Of a stretch of DNA of 64,000 bases, positions 1 to 8,200 are shown one piece after another. The position numbers and the translations under genes were made by a program. The notes below the pieces were generated by a model. That model saw only the letters and a program-made list of their open reading frames with translations. It did not search any database and was not told where the DNA came from. The DNA is from JACJWR01 sp963842975 (GTDB lineage: Bacteria; Actinomycetota; Actinomycetes; S36-B12; UBA10799), in the NCBI GenBank assembly GCA_963842975.1, contig CAWJIH010000009.1, positions 434,001-498,000 of the forward strand. The letters are read 5' to 3'. The first letter of the stretch is position 1; each line of letters starts with the position of its first letter.

Positions 1-52
1 CGAGCGGCTGTCGCTGCGCCGGCGTCGCTCGCGTGTAGTCGCACGCGGCTGA
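1..52 (+). CDS. 3' end of an unidentified gene, possibly WhiB-like (partial)
   Basis: A reading frame enters from the left edge and ends at TGA 50-52. Only about 16 residues are visible and they are very basic (ERLSLRRRRSRVVARG). WhiB-family iron-sulfur regulators of actinobacteria end in a similar Arg-rich tail, and a WhiB gene beside a lipid kinase and sigma-factor genes would fit, but this is a guess from a short tail. The stop lies 4 nt from the convergent stop of the lipid kinase gene. The frame could also be fortuitous. Confidence 0.25.
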   Translation, partial: ERLSLRRRRSRVVARG

Positions 53-56
53 CCCC

Positions 57-1016
57 TCAGCAATACACCCGGATCATGTCTGGGTGGGAGTCGAATCGCA
101 CGTGGCGGACATCGCCCAAACCCTCGCCATCGATCTGCAAAGCAACCGGTGGGTCGCAGTCAATCTCGAAGTGATTGAGATCGGTTCCGACGTAGAGGGA
201 TTTGGTCGATCCCGCCTTGCTCGACATCAGCATTCTGCGGGAGTAACGGATTCCGTCCACGAAGCGCATCCGCCGCACGGCCCACACGCCAAGCCCGTTG
301 TCCCAGGTCACTGCGGGTAGCGGGTTCACCGGCAGGGTGCCCAGGTAGGTCCATGGTGACGCGTTCTGGATGATGGCCATGTGGACGTGTTCGATGGCTT
401 CTTCATCGGGCACGGTGAGGGTCATCGCGGGGGCCTTGCGGTCCACCGACGTAAAGAATGACCGTACCGAAGTGGCGAGATATCGAGTGGGAGTCGCCTG
501 CTTGCCTTTCGCCCGTTGGGCCTCCATGTTGTGGATGATCTCGGCATCGAGTCCCAGCCCGGCATTGAAGGTGATCCAGCGGTGGAAGTCGCTGCCCTCA
601 GCATCGACACCCTCGGCGTGGGCGAGGCACACGGTGCGCGTTCGCTCGTCGCGGATCGCGGCCACCAACTCGCCGGTAGCCTCAACCGGGTCCATCGGAA
701 AGCCCAGGGCCCGGGTGAATACGTTGGCGCTACCCCCGGGGACCGCGCCCAGCGCAGGTAGCTCGGCAGCGCTGCGGCTGCCGCGGGCACTCATGATCCC
801 GTTAACCGTCTCGTTGACCGTCCCGTCACCGCCGAGAGTCACCACGATGTCGAGATGCTCGGCCACCGCCCGGGCGCCGAGTTCCATGGCATGGCCGCGG
901 TGATCGGTGCGGACCGTTTCAAGATCGAACTGGTCTGCCAGGGCGTGGATGAGGACGTCACGAGTGCGATCCGTGGTCGCAGTCGCTTTCGGATTCACAA
1001 CCAACAGTCCACGCAT
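57..1016 (-). CDS. Diacylglycerol kinase / YegS-type lipid kinase
   Basis: The 319-residue protein belongs to the DAGK_cat (YegS/BmrU/DagK) family of ATP-dependent lipid kinases, which phosphorylate diacylglycerol or related lipids at the inner membrane face. The nucleotide-binding signature GGDGTVNE is near residue 62, and a family-typical GGSANVFTRALG block follows near residue 95. No membrane segment is visible, as expected for the soluble type. Length is normal for the family (290-330). ATG 1016 is favoured because a TAGGCT -10 box ends 6 nt upstream, so the mRNA is probably leaderless. The exact lipid substrate cannot be read from sequence. Confidence 0.85.
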   Translation of the reverse strand: MRGLLVVNPKATATTDRTRDVLIHALADQFDLETVRTDHRGHAMELGARAVAEHLDIVVTLGGDGTVNETVNGIMSARGSRSAAELPALGAVPGGSANVFTRALGFPMDPVEATGELVAAIRDERTRTVCLAHAEGVDAEGSDFHRWITFNAGLGLDAEIIHNMEAQRAKGKQATPTRYLATSVRSFFTSVDRKAPAMTLTVPDEEAIEHVHMAIIQNASPWTYLGTLPVNPLPAVTWDNGLGVWAVRRMRFVDGIRYSRRMLMSSKAGSTKSLYVGTDLNHFEIDCDPPVALQIDGEGLGDVRHVRFDSHPDMIRVYC

Positions 1017-1022
1017 CTGGAC

Positions 1023-1028
1023 AGCCTA
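1023..1028 (-). promoter_or_regulatory. -10 box of the lipid kinase gene (leaderless)
   Basis: TAGGCT on the minus strand ends 6 nt before the ATG at 1016. This is the spacing that puts transcription start on or next to the start codon. No convincing -35 was identified. Confidence 0.5.
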
Positions 1029-1100
1029 GCCGCAGTGTCTGGGCCGAATCGGTCGAAGGCTCCAGCCATGGGCCTGGTGGCTGCTGGTCCGCTCCATGGA

Positions 1101-1106
1101 TAAGGT
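1101..1106 (+). promoter_or_regulatory. -10 box for the 1113 membrane-protein gene (leaderless)
   Basis: TAAGGT is followed by 6 nt and then the GTG at 1113. The geometry matches a leaderless actinobacterial transcript and supports that GTG as the true start. Confidence 0.5.
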
Positions 1107-1112
1107 TTTGGT

Positions 1113-1517
1113 GTGAATGCTTCGGCTGGCTGGCAGTTACGCACGGCCACCGTGTTTGCCGCCCTGGAGAGCCTGGCGCTGGTTGTCTACGCGATCGCGA
1201 TCGGTGTGGCCGCGCGGGATTCGCGTGGTTCCTCGGTCACAGCAACCGGTTGGGAAATCGCGGTGTACCTGTTGTTTGCCGCTCTCATCGGGCTGGTGTG
1301 GTGGGGGCTCACCCGGCGCAATTCGCTGGCCAGGACGCCCTACTTGCTGACGCAGGCCTTCGTGGTGATCGTTGGCTGGACTGTGTTCGCCGGCGATGGG
1401 GTGTTCACCAAAACTGTCGGCTTGATCATCCTCGCGGTGGGAGTGGTGGGTGTAGTCGTCGGCTTCACCCCCGGCCTGGTGGCGGAGCTCGAGGCCGACG
1501 CGGATGATGCGAGTTGA
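1113..1517 (+). CDS. Small four-helix membrane protein of unknown function
   Basis: The protein has 134 residues, mostly hydrophobic, with about four predicted transmembrane segments (roughly residues 10-30, 43-63, 73-92 and 97-121) and a short acidic C-terminal tail (ELEADADDAS). I do not recognise a characterised family. The gene stands alone, divergent from the lipid kinase and convergent with sigF, whose stop is 1 nt away. GTG is chosen as start because of the -10 box 6 nt upstream; there is no Shine-Dalgarno. A membrane location is the only inference I would make. Confidence 0.65.
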   Translation: MNASAGWQLRTATVFAALESLALVVYAIAIGVAARDSRGSSVTATGWEIAVYLLFAALIGLVWWGLTRRNSLARTPYLLTQAFVVIVGWTVFAGDGVFTKTVGLIILAVGVVGVVVGFTPGLVAELEADADDAS

Positions 1518-1518
1518 C

Positions 1519-2295
1519 CTAGTCGGCGGCGTCTTCGCCGAGGGTCTCACGGAGTTCGGCCAGGGTGCGGGCGAGTAGTCGCGAAACGTGTACCTGAGAG
1601 ATCCCCAGGCTTTCCGCGATTTCGCTCTGCGTCTTGTGCCCGAAGAACCGCATCACCAGGATTTGCCGCTGGCGGGGTTCCAGCGCCGCGAGGGCTGGCC
1701 GCAGGGTTTCCCGGTCAACCACCAACGAAATCTCCACGTCGTCGCCCCCCAGCGTGTCCCCGATCCCACGTGAGTCGTGGTCCGATGGCGCCTCCAACGA
1801 TGACGAGGAATACGCCTGAGCCGACTCCAGCGCCTCCAGCACGTCGTCTTCGTCAACATCAAGCTCTTTGGCCACCTCAGCTACGGTGGGGGAGCGTCCG
1901 AGGCTGTTGGTGAGTTCCTCCCGCGTCCGGCGTACCTTGATGCCCAGGTCCTGCAGCCGCCGAGGGACTTTGACGCTCCAACCACGATCCCGAAAGTGGC
2001 GCTTGATCTCGCCAATGATGGTGGGCGTGGCGTAGGTAGCGAACCCGGCGCCTCGGCTGGCATCGAATCGATCGATGGCTTTCAGCAGCCCGATCGATCC
2101 CACCTGCATGAGATCGTCGGTGGCTTCGCCTCGGTCGGTGAAGCGGCGGACGATATGAGCAACCAGCGGCATGTGAATCTTGACCAGTTCCTCCCTGGCC
2201 GCCGCAACCGCCTCAGGGTCCGCATCCGGGTCGGCCACGATTGCCAGCAGATCGGCGTCGTGGAAGTCCCGCGCCGGACCATATGCCTTGGTCAT
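1519..2295 (-). CDS. sigF: RNA polymerase sigma factor of the SigB/SigF/SigG stress family
   Basis: The 258-residue protein is a group 3 sigma-70 factor. Region 2 is seen in DDLMQVGSIGLLKAIDRF and the AT-rich melting block FATYATPTIIGEIKRHFRDR (about residues 63-105). Region 3 follows (LQDLGIKVRRTREEL), and region 4 ends with the helix-turn-helix KTQSEIAESLGISQVHVSRL (about 222-241). Its start overlaps the stop of the upstream anti-sigma gene in an ATGA, so the two are translationally coupled, as in the usfX-sigF pair of mycobacteria. It probably directs a general-stress or stationary-phase regulon. The symbol is by family resemblance; which SigF-type paralogue this is cannot be fixed here. 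Confidence 0.9.
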   Translation of the reverse strand: MTKAYGPARDFHDADLLAIVADPDADPEAVAAAREELVKIHMPLVAHIVRRFTDRGEATDDLMQVGSIGLLKAIDRFDASRGAGFATYATPTIIGEIKRHFRDRGWSVKVPRRLQDLGIKVRRTREELTNSLGRSPTVAEVAKELDVDEDDVLEALESAQAYSSSSLEAPSDHDSRGIGDTLGGDDVEISLVVDRETLRPALAALEPRQRQILVMRFFGHKTQSEIAESLGISQVHVSRLLARTLAELRETLGEDAAD

Positions 2296-2696
2296 GGGTT
2301 AGCCCCTGCGTTCAGCGAACGTGGTTGCTGGGCCTCCAAGACGAAGCGCAGCACGAGGCGTCCGTCGTCGATGTGGATCCGGGCATCGTCGGCCAACTCG
2401 GTCAACAGGATCCAGGCGAAGGAGGTCGAATCGACAGTGGCCGCTGGCAGGTCGCAAGGCAGCGACGCAAGCACCTCTAGGCGGCTGGTGTGAATGTGGA
2501 AGTCCAGCGCGATCTCTTCCTCGGGGCAGGTGTCGAGCAGCAGCGCAAGGGCTTCTTGGGTGCATTGGCGCAGGTCGTCGATGCGGTCCAGATGAAAGCC
2601 GGCGAGCGCCCCGCACGACACCGCCACAGTGCGTGCCAGTGGTAGTTGTGCCGGATCTGCTGGGAGGCACAGGGATACCTTGTTGGGGTCCGACAT
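2292..2696 (-). CDS. RsbW-like anti-sigma factor with a degenerate ATP-binding motif
   Basis: The 134-residue protein lies directly upstream of sigF and overlaps it by ATGA, the position of the sigF anti-sigma factor in actinobacteria. It has the GHKL-like fold signature of this subfamily (LCLPADPAQLPLARTVAV, then DDLRQCTQEALALLLD, then FAWILLTELAD). The Asn of the usual N-box is absent: EALALLL stands where ExxxN is expected, and no glycine-rich G1/G2 loops are visible, so kinase activity is doubtful. ATG 2696 is chosen over upstream in-frame starts because an AGGAGG Shine-Dalgarno lies 9 nt before it. Inferred role: hold SigF inactive, released by an anti-anti-sigma protein not seen here. 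Confidence 0.75.
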   Translation of the reverse strand: MSDPNKVSLCLPADPAQLPLARTVAVSCGALAGFHLDRIDDLRQCTQEALALLLDTCPEEEIALDFHIHTSRLEVLASLPCDLPAATVDSTSFAWILLTELADDARIHIDDGRLVLRFVLEAQQPRSLNAGANP

Positions 2697-2802
2697 GAGC
2701 GGGGCTCCTCCTGGCATCGGTTGCAGTGACGTGCGAGATCGGTGTGGCTGTGCCGTGGGCGGGTCGGCAGCGACACGCCGGGCCCATGCCACATCTGATG
2801 TG

Positions 2803-2808
2803 ACCCTA
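2803..2808 (-). promoter_or_regulatory. Possible -10 box for rsbW-sigF
   Basis: TAGGGT on the minus strand lies about 107 nt upstream of the rsbW-like start, in the 176-nt divergent region shared with malic enzyme. No matching -35 or clear SigF-type GTTT/GGGTAT pair was found, so the assignment is weak. Confidence 0.25.
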
Positions 2809-2872
2809 CCCGTTGCGCCAAGGTATGGGAGGATGGCGCGAATTGTCTGTCGTCGTCTGAGAGGGGCCTCGC

Positions 2873-4051
2873 GTGTCGCAGGACCAGGACCGAAACCTCG
2901 ATCCCGCATTTCCGCTGCACCGGGGAGGAAAGATCGAGGTAAGGCCCACGGTACGGATCCGCGACGGTGAAGGCTTGGCACTGGCCTACACGCCAGGGGT
3001 GGCCCGAGTGTCGAATGCGATCGCATGCGATCGCGAACTCGCCTACGACTACACCTGGAAATCGAACACGGTTCTGGTCGTGTCCGATGGCACCGCGGTG
3101 CTGGGCCTCGGCGACATCGGGCCGGAGGCTGCCTTGCCAGTCATGGAAGGCAAGGCGTTGCTGTTCAAAGAGTTTGCGAACGTCGATGCCGTGCCGATTT
3201 GTCTGGACTGCACTGAAGCCGATGCGGTCGTGGAGACCGTCGCCCGGATCGCACCAGCTTTCGGCGGTGTCAACCTCGAGGACATCTCCGCACCCCGATG
3301 CTTCGAGATTGAACGCAAACTCGACGAGCGCCTGGATATCCCGGTGTTCCACGACGACCAACACGGCACGGCGATCGTGGTCTTGGCAGCCCTCGAGGGG
3401 GCTGTGAAACTGACCGGTCGCACGCTCGAGGACTGCTCCGTGGTGATTTCTGGTGCCGGAGCGGCGGGCACGGCAGTAGCCCAGATTCTGGTCGAGGCCG
3501 GGGTCACCGATGTGGTGGTGGTCGACTCGAACGGGATCTTGGGGCCAGGCCGGACCAACCTGAACTCCGCCAAACAGTCCCTGCTCGCACGCACTAACCC
3601 GCGTGGCCTCGACGGCGATCTGGCTGATGCCCTGGCAGGCGCAGACGTATACATCGGCGTTTCCGGCGGCACGGTGTCCACCGATGCGCTGGCGAACCTG
3701 GCGCCGGACGCGATCATCTTCTCGTTGGCAAATCCAGAGCCTGAGATCCACCCTGACGTGGCTCACAAATACGCCGCCGTGGTGGCCACCGGACGGTCGG
3801 ACTTTCCCAACCAGATCAACAATGTGCTGGCATTCCCGGGCATCTTCCGTGGAGCGCTGGACGTGCGTGCCCGTCGGATCACGGAGTCAATGCATCTGGC
3901 GGCAGCGAACGCCATCGCCGATGTAGTGGGAGACAGGCTGGCGCCGGACTTCATCGTTCCGTCGCCATTCGACCGCCGGGTGGCGGTGCAAGTCGCCGAG
4001 GCCGTCGCCCAGGCGGCGATCGAGGCCGGCGTAGCCAGAATCAGTCGCTGA
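2873..4051 (+). CDS. Malic enzyme (NAD(P)-dependent, decarboxylating)
   Basis: The 392-residue protein oxidatively decarboxylates malate to pyruvate with reduction of NAD(P), linking the TCA cycle to pyruvate. It is the short bacterial form: N-terminal malic domain with AYTPGVARVSNAI and the metal-site block NLEDISAPRCFEIE (about 133-146), then HDDQHGTAIVVLAA (about 160-173), followed by a Rossmann domain with the GAGAAGTA dinucleotide loop (about 198-205). There is no ACT or phosphotransacetylase extension. GTG 2873 is used as start and has GAGAGGGG 7 nt upstream. Cofactor preference (NAD or NADP) is not decided here. Confidence 0.9.
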   Translation: MSQDQDRNLDPAFPLHRGGKIEVRPTVRIRDGEGLALAYTPGVARVSNAIACDRELAYDYTWKSNTVLVVSDGTAVLGLGDIGPEAALPVMEGKALLFKEFANVDAVPICLDCTEADAVVETVARIAPAFGGVNLEDISAPRCFEIERKLDERLDIPVFHDDQHGTAIVVLAALEGAVKLTGRTLEDCSVVISGAGAAGTAVAQILVEAGVTDVVVVDSNGILGPGRTNLNSAKQSLLARTNPRGLDGDLADALAGADVYIGVSGGTVSTDALANLAPDAIIFSLANPEPEIHPDVAHKYAAVVATGRSDFPNQINNVLAFPGIFRGALDVRARRITESMHLAAANAIADVVGDRLAPDFIVPSPFDRRVAVQVAEAVAQAAIEAGVARISR

Positions 4052-4063
4052 GGCGCAGCCGGA

Positions 4064-4069
4064 TAAGAT
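4064..4069 (+). promoter_or_regulatory. -10 box for the MDR gene (leaderless)
   Basis: TAAGAT lies 8 nt before the GTG at 4078, in the 26-nt gap after malic enzyme. It suggests a separate leaderless transcript rather than simple read-through. Confidence 0.45.
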
Positions 4070-4077
4070 CAGGTTCC

Positions 4078-5034
4078 GTGTTCGCTGTCTATGCCGCTCG
4101 GCCTGAGCCGCTCGATCCACTGTCCGCGCTTGTCGTTGGGGAGCGACCGGAACCGGAGGTTCCCGACGGCTGGGTGCGGGTGCGCGTCACAGCCGCGAGC
4201 ATCAACCACCACGACCTGTGGACGCTGCGCGGAGTTGGTATTCGGGCCGAGCAGTTCCCGATGATCCTGGGCTGCGATGCGGCTGGCGTCACTGACGATG
4301 GTGGCGAAGTGATCGTGCATTCGGTGATCGGATCGGGAATTGACGAGACGCTCGATCCAGCGCGGACGCTGCTCAGCGAGAAGTATCAGGGCACCTTCGC
4401 GGACTACCTCGTGGTCCCTGAACACAACGTGATTCCGCGTCCGGCCGAGTTGAGCGACGTGCAGGCTGCGTGCCTGCCGACTGCCTGGTTGACGGCCTAC
4501 CGGATGCTGGTCACCAGAGGTCAACTGGTGCGCGGGGAAACGATCTTGGTGCAGGGTGTCGGTGGCGGGGTTTCGACTGCCTGCATCGTGCTGGGAAAGG
4601 CGTTGGGTTTGCGCGTCTGGGCCACAAGTCGGAGCGAGGCGAAGCGCGAGCAGGCCCTGGTCCTCGGTGCTGATGCGGTGTTTGCACCCGGTGCCAAGCT
4701 CCCTGAGCGAGTCGAAGCAGTGATGGAGACCGTGGGTGCGGCCACCTGGGAGCACTCCATCAAGTCACTCGTCCCCGGGGGTCGCATCGTGATCAGCGGG
4801 GCCACGTCCGGGGCCAATCCGCCAGCGGACCTCACCCGGATTTTCTTCAAGCAACTTTCGGTGATCGGTTCGACCATGGGCACCAAGGCCGAATTGGTTG
4901 ACCTCATGCAACTGTGTCTGAACACCGGGGTGCGCCCGCTGATCGATCAGGAGTATCCGATGGCGGCGGCAGCCGAGGCGCTGGCCCTAGTCGAATCCGG
5001 CGACATATTCGGCAAAGTCGTACTCACGCGCTGA
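4078..5034 (+). CDS. Zinc-type alcohol dehydrogenase / quinone-oxidoreductase-like protein (MDR superfamily)
   Basis: The 318-residue medium-chain dehydrogenase/reductase has the GroES-like N-terminal half (INHHDLWTLRG, MILGCDAAGVT, about 42-76) and a C-terminal Rossmann domain with VQGVGGGVSTACI (about 158-170). The catalytic-zinc Cys/His set of true alcohol dehydrogenases is not clearly present (GCDAAG replaces GHE), so it probably belongs to the zinc-free NADPH:quinone or enoyl reductase branch. The substrate is unknown. It follows malic enzyme by 26 nt but has its own -10 box, and it is convergent with the DUF6104/kgd cluster. Confidence 0.75.
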   Translation: MFAVYAARPEPLDPLSALVVGERPEPEVPDGWVRVRVTAASINHHDLWTLRGVGIRAEQFPMILGCDAAGVTDDGGEVIVHSVIGSGIDETLDPARTLLSEKYQGTFADYLVVPEHNVIPRPAELSDVQAACLPTAWLTAYRMLVTRGQLVRGETILVQGVGGGVSTACIVLGKALGLRVWATSRSEAKREQALVLGADAVFAPGAKLPERVEAVMETVGAATWEHSIKSLVPGGRIVISGATSGANPPADLTRIFFKQLSVIGSTMGTKAELVDLMQLCLNTGVRPLIDQEYPMAAAAEALALVESGDIFGKVVLTR

Positions 5035-5041
5035 AACGCAG

Positions 5042-5218
5042 CTAGTCGTCCTCGTCGTCGAGGCGCGCAAGCCAGGTCGCGACCCGCTCCACGGCGGCCT
5101 CATCATCCGGGTGCAAATCCACGTAGGTCCGCAGTTGCTCGGCCAGCCAGTCGAAGGTGATCGACTCCTGCCCCCGTCGGCGCTCCAACTCCTCAAGCCC
5201 GCGATCGGTGAAGTACAC
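5042..5218 (-). CDS. DUF6104 family small protein downstream of kgd
   Basis: The 58-residue protein reads MYFTDRGLEELERRRG, continues with ITFDWLAEQLRTYVDLHPD, and ends in an acidic RLDDEDD tail. This matches the small actinobacterial DUF6104 proteins I know from directly behind the 2-oxoglutarate dehydrogenase gene. It starts with GTG 5218, 9 nt after the kgd stop, with a GGAG Shine-Dalgarno 8 nt upstream inside the end of kgd, so the two are cotranscribed. No biochemical role is established; tight linkage suggests it acts with or regulates the dehydrogenase. It is helical and charged with no membrane segment. Confidence 0.8.
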   Translation of the reverse strand: MYFTDRGLEELERRRGQESITFDWLAEQLRTYVDLHPDDEAAVERVATWLARLDDEDD

Positions 5219-5227
5219 CTTGTGCTC

Positions 5228-8200
5228 CTACCCCAACGCTTCGGCAACCACAGCGGCCTGTTCGAGTTCGTGCGCCTTGTGCGATCCGGTTGCGGGAGCA
5301 GCCGACGGCGCACGGGTGGCGCGCAGCAGCGGCCGACCTTTGATGAACTCGGGCAAGTTGATGGCGAAGTATTGATAGGCGCCTTGATTCATCGGCTCTT
5401 CCTGAACCCAAACGATCTCAGCAGTTGCCGGATACTGCGCTATTGCGTCGGCAATCTCCTGGCCGGGAAGCGGATAGAGCCGTTCGATTCGCACAATGGC
5501 GACATCATCGATGCCCTGCGCTTCGCGGGCTGCGATCAGGTCCCAGGTGATCTTTCCCGAGCAGAGCAGGATGCGACGGACTTTTCCGGCGTCGACCCCC
5601 CCGGAGTCCAGTACCGGTTCGAATCGACCGGTGGTGAAGGCCGACGCGGGTGAGACCGCACGCTTGTTTCGAAGCATCGACTTCGGGGTGAATACGATCA
5701 GCGGTTTGTGGTGCGGCGAGAGCGACTGCCAGCGCAGCAGATGGAAGAAAGACGCCGGGGTGGAGGGAACCGCGACAGTCATGTTGTTCTGCGCGCAGAG
5801 TTGCAGGTAGCGCTCAATCCTGGCGGAGGAGTGGTCGGGCCCTTGCCCTTCGTAGCCGTGCGGCAACAGCATGGTGACGCCAGACGTCTGCTGCCACTTC
5901 TGCTCGCCGCTGGAGAGGAACTCGTCCAAGATCGTTTGGGCACCATTGGCGAAGTCACCAAATTGCGCCTCCCAGAGCACCAGCGCATCGGGCCGGGCCA
6001 CCGAATAGCCGTACTCGAAGCCCAGTGCGGCGAACTCGCTGAGCATCGAATCGTAGACATAGAAGCGTCCCTGATCCGGCGAGAGGTTTTGCAGCGGAGC
6101 GTAGCCCTCACCGGTGATCCGGTCGACAATCACCGCATGCCGTTGGCCGAAGGTGCCGCGGCGTGAGTCTTGGCCGGCTAGTCGAATTGTCCGACCCTCC
6201 ATGAGCAATGAGCCGAACGCGAGGGTCTCGCCCATCGCCCAGTCCACTACGTCGTCCTCAATCATCCGCATGCGACGTTCCAATTGGGGTCGCAGACGGT
6301 TGTGGACCGTAAGGTCGTCAGGCAACGTGACCTGACCAGAGGCGATGTGTTTGAGCGTGTTCTCGGTGATCGCAGTATCGACCACGGCAGGGAAATCGGC
6401 CACCTTCTCAGCTGCGGCGGGTTCCTCGACGGGGTGTTTGATGTCGTCCCGGGTTTCGGCGAACACCCGCTCCAATTGGCCTTGGAAGTCGCGCAAGGCC
6501 TGCTCGGCCTCGTCCAACGTGATGTCACCGCGACCAATCAGCGCTTCGGTGTAGATCTTGCGGACCGAACGCTTCTGGTCGATCAGGTTGTACATCAGCG
6601 GGTTGGTCAGCGACGGGTCGTCAGCTTCGTTGTGGCCCCGGCGCCGGTAGCAAACCAGGTCGATCACTACGTCTTTGTGGAACCGCTGGCGGAATTCGAA
6701 AGCAAGGTTCGACGCCCGCACGCAGGCTTCTGGATCATCGCCGTTGACGTGCAGGATTGGAGCCTGAATCACGCGCGCGGCATCGGTGGCGTAGACGCTT
6801 GAGCGGCTGTGGGCGGGCGAGGTGGTGAAACCCACCTGGTTGTTCACGATCAGGTGGATCGTGCCGCCGGTGCGGTAGCCACGCAATTGCGAGAGGTTGA
6901 GCGTTTCGGCAACGACTCCCTGGCCGGCGAAGGCTGCGTCGCCGTGCATCAGCAAGGGGAGGACCGGAAACTCGGATCCGCGGTCGAGGACGTCCTGCTT
7001 GGCCCGGACGATTCCCTCCAACACCGGATCCACCGCCTCCAGATGGGAGGGGTTCGCGGCCAGGTAGACCTTCGTGGAGGACCCATCCGGGGCCGTGTAC
7101 ACGCCTTCGCTGCCGAGGTGGTACTTCACGTCGCCAGAGCCTTGGACGCTGTCTTCGTGTGCCGCACCTTCGAATTCCATGAAGATCTGGGCGTAACTCT
7201 TCCCCGCAATATTGGCCAACACGTTGAGTCGTCCACGGTGGGGCATCCCGATGCAGACTTCGTCCATGTTCGACTGGCACGCGGCGTCCAACACGGCATC
7301 GAGGGCCGCAATGGTGGACTCCCCGCCTTCGAGGCTGAAGCGCTTCTGACCGACGTATTTGGTCTGCAGGAACGTTTCGAAAGCCTCTGCCGCATTCAGC
7401 CTGCGCAGGATCGACAGCTGCTCATCGCGACTTGGTCGGGATAGCGGCACCTCCACCCGATCCTGGATCCACTTGCGTTGTTCCGGATCCTGAATGTGCA
7501 TGTACTCCACGCCGACGGTGCGGCAGTAGGAATCACGAAGCACTTTGAGGATGTCGCGCAGGCGCATGAAGGATTTCCCGCCGAAGCCGCCAGTGGCGAA
7601 CTCGCGGTCAAGGTCCCAGAGCGTGAGGCCGTGGCTGGTGACGTCAAGATCCGGGTGGCCCCGTTGCTTGTATTCCAGCGGGTCGACGTCAGCCATCAGG
7701 TGGCCGCGCACTCGATAGGCGTGAATGAGTTCCTGCACCCGGGCGGTTTTGGAGATCTCCGAGTCGTGGGTCAGCGCGATGTCCTGGGCCCACCTAATGG
7801 GCTCGTAGGGGATTCGCAGCGCAGAGAAGATTTCTTGGTAGAAGTCGTCCTCGCCCAGAAGTAGCTGGTGCACCCGGCGGAGGAAATCGCCGCTTTGGGC
7901 ACCTTGAATAATCCGGTGATCGTAGGTGGAGGTCAGCGTCAGGACTTTCGAGATGCCTTGACGAGCGATGGTCTCGGACGCTGCGCCTTGCCATTCCGGT
8001 GGGTAATCCATTGCGCCGACGCCGATGATGGCGCCCTGGCCGGCCATCAGGCGCGGGACCGAGTGTTGAGTGCCCAGGGTTCCAGGGTTGGTGAGGCTGA
8101 TGGTGGTGCCCGCGAAGTCATCGACGGTGAGGTCGCCGGAGCGTGCGCGGCGCACCATGTCCTCGTAAGTCGACCAGAACTGGGCAAAGTCCATGGCCTG

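Noticed and set aside
2477..3766. A 429-codon open frame antisense to malic enzyme
   Set aside because: It is a high-GC shadow frame with biased composition; malic enzyme on the plus strand has full family motifs and a ribosome site.
5605..5630. tRNA-like TTCGAATC motif inside kgd
   Set aside because: It is in frame in kgd coding sequence and no cloverleaf can be formed around it.
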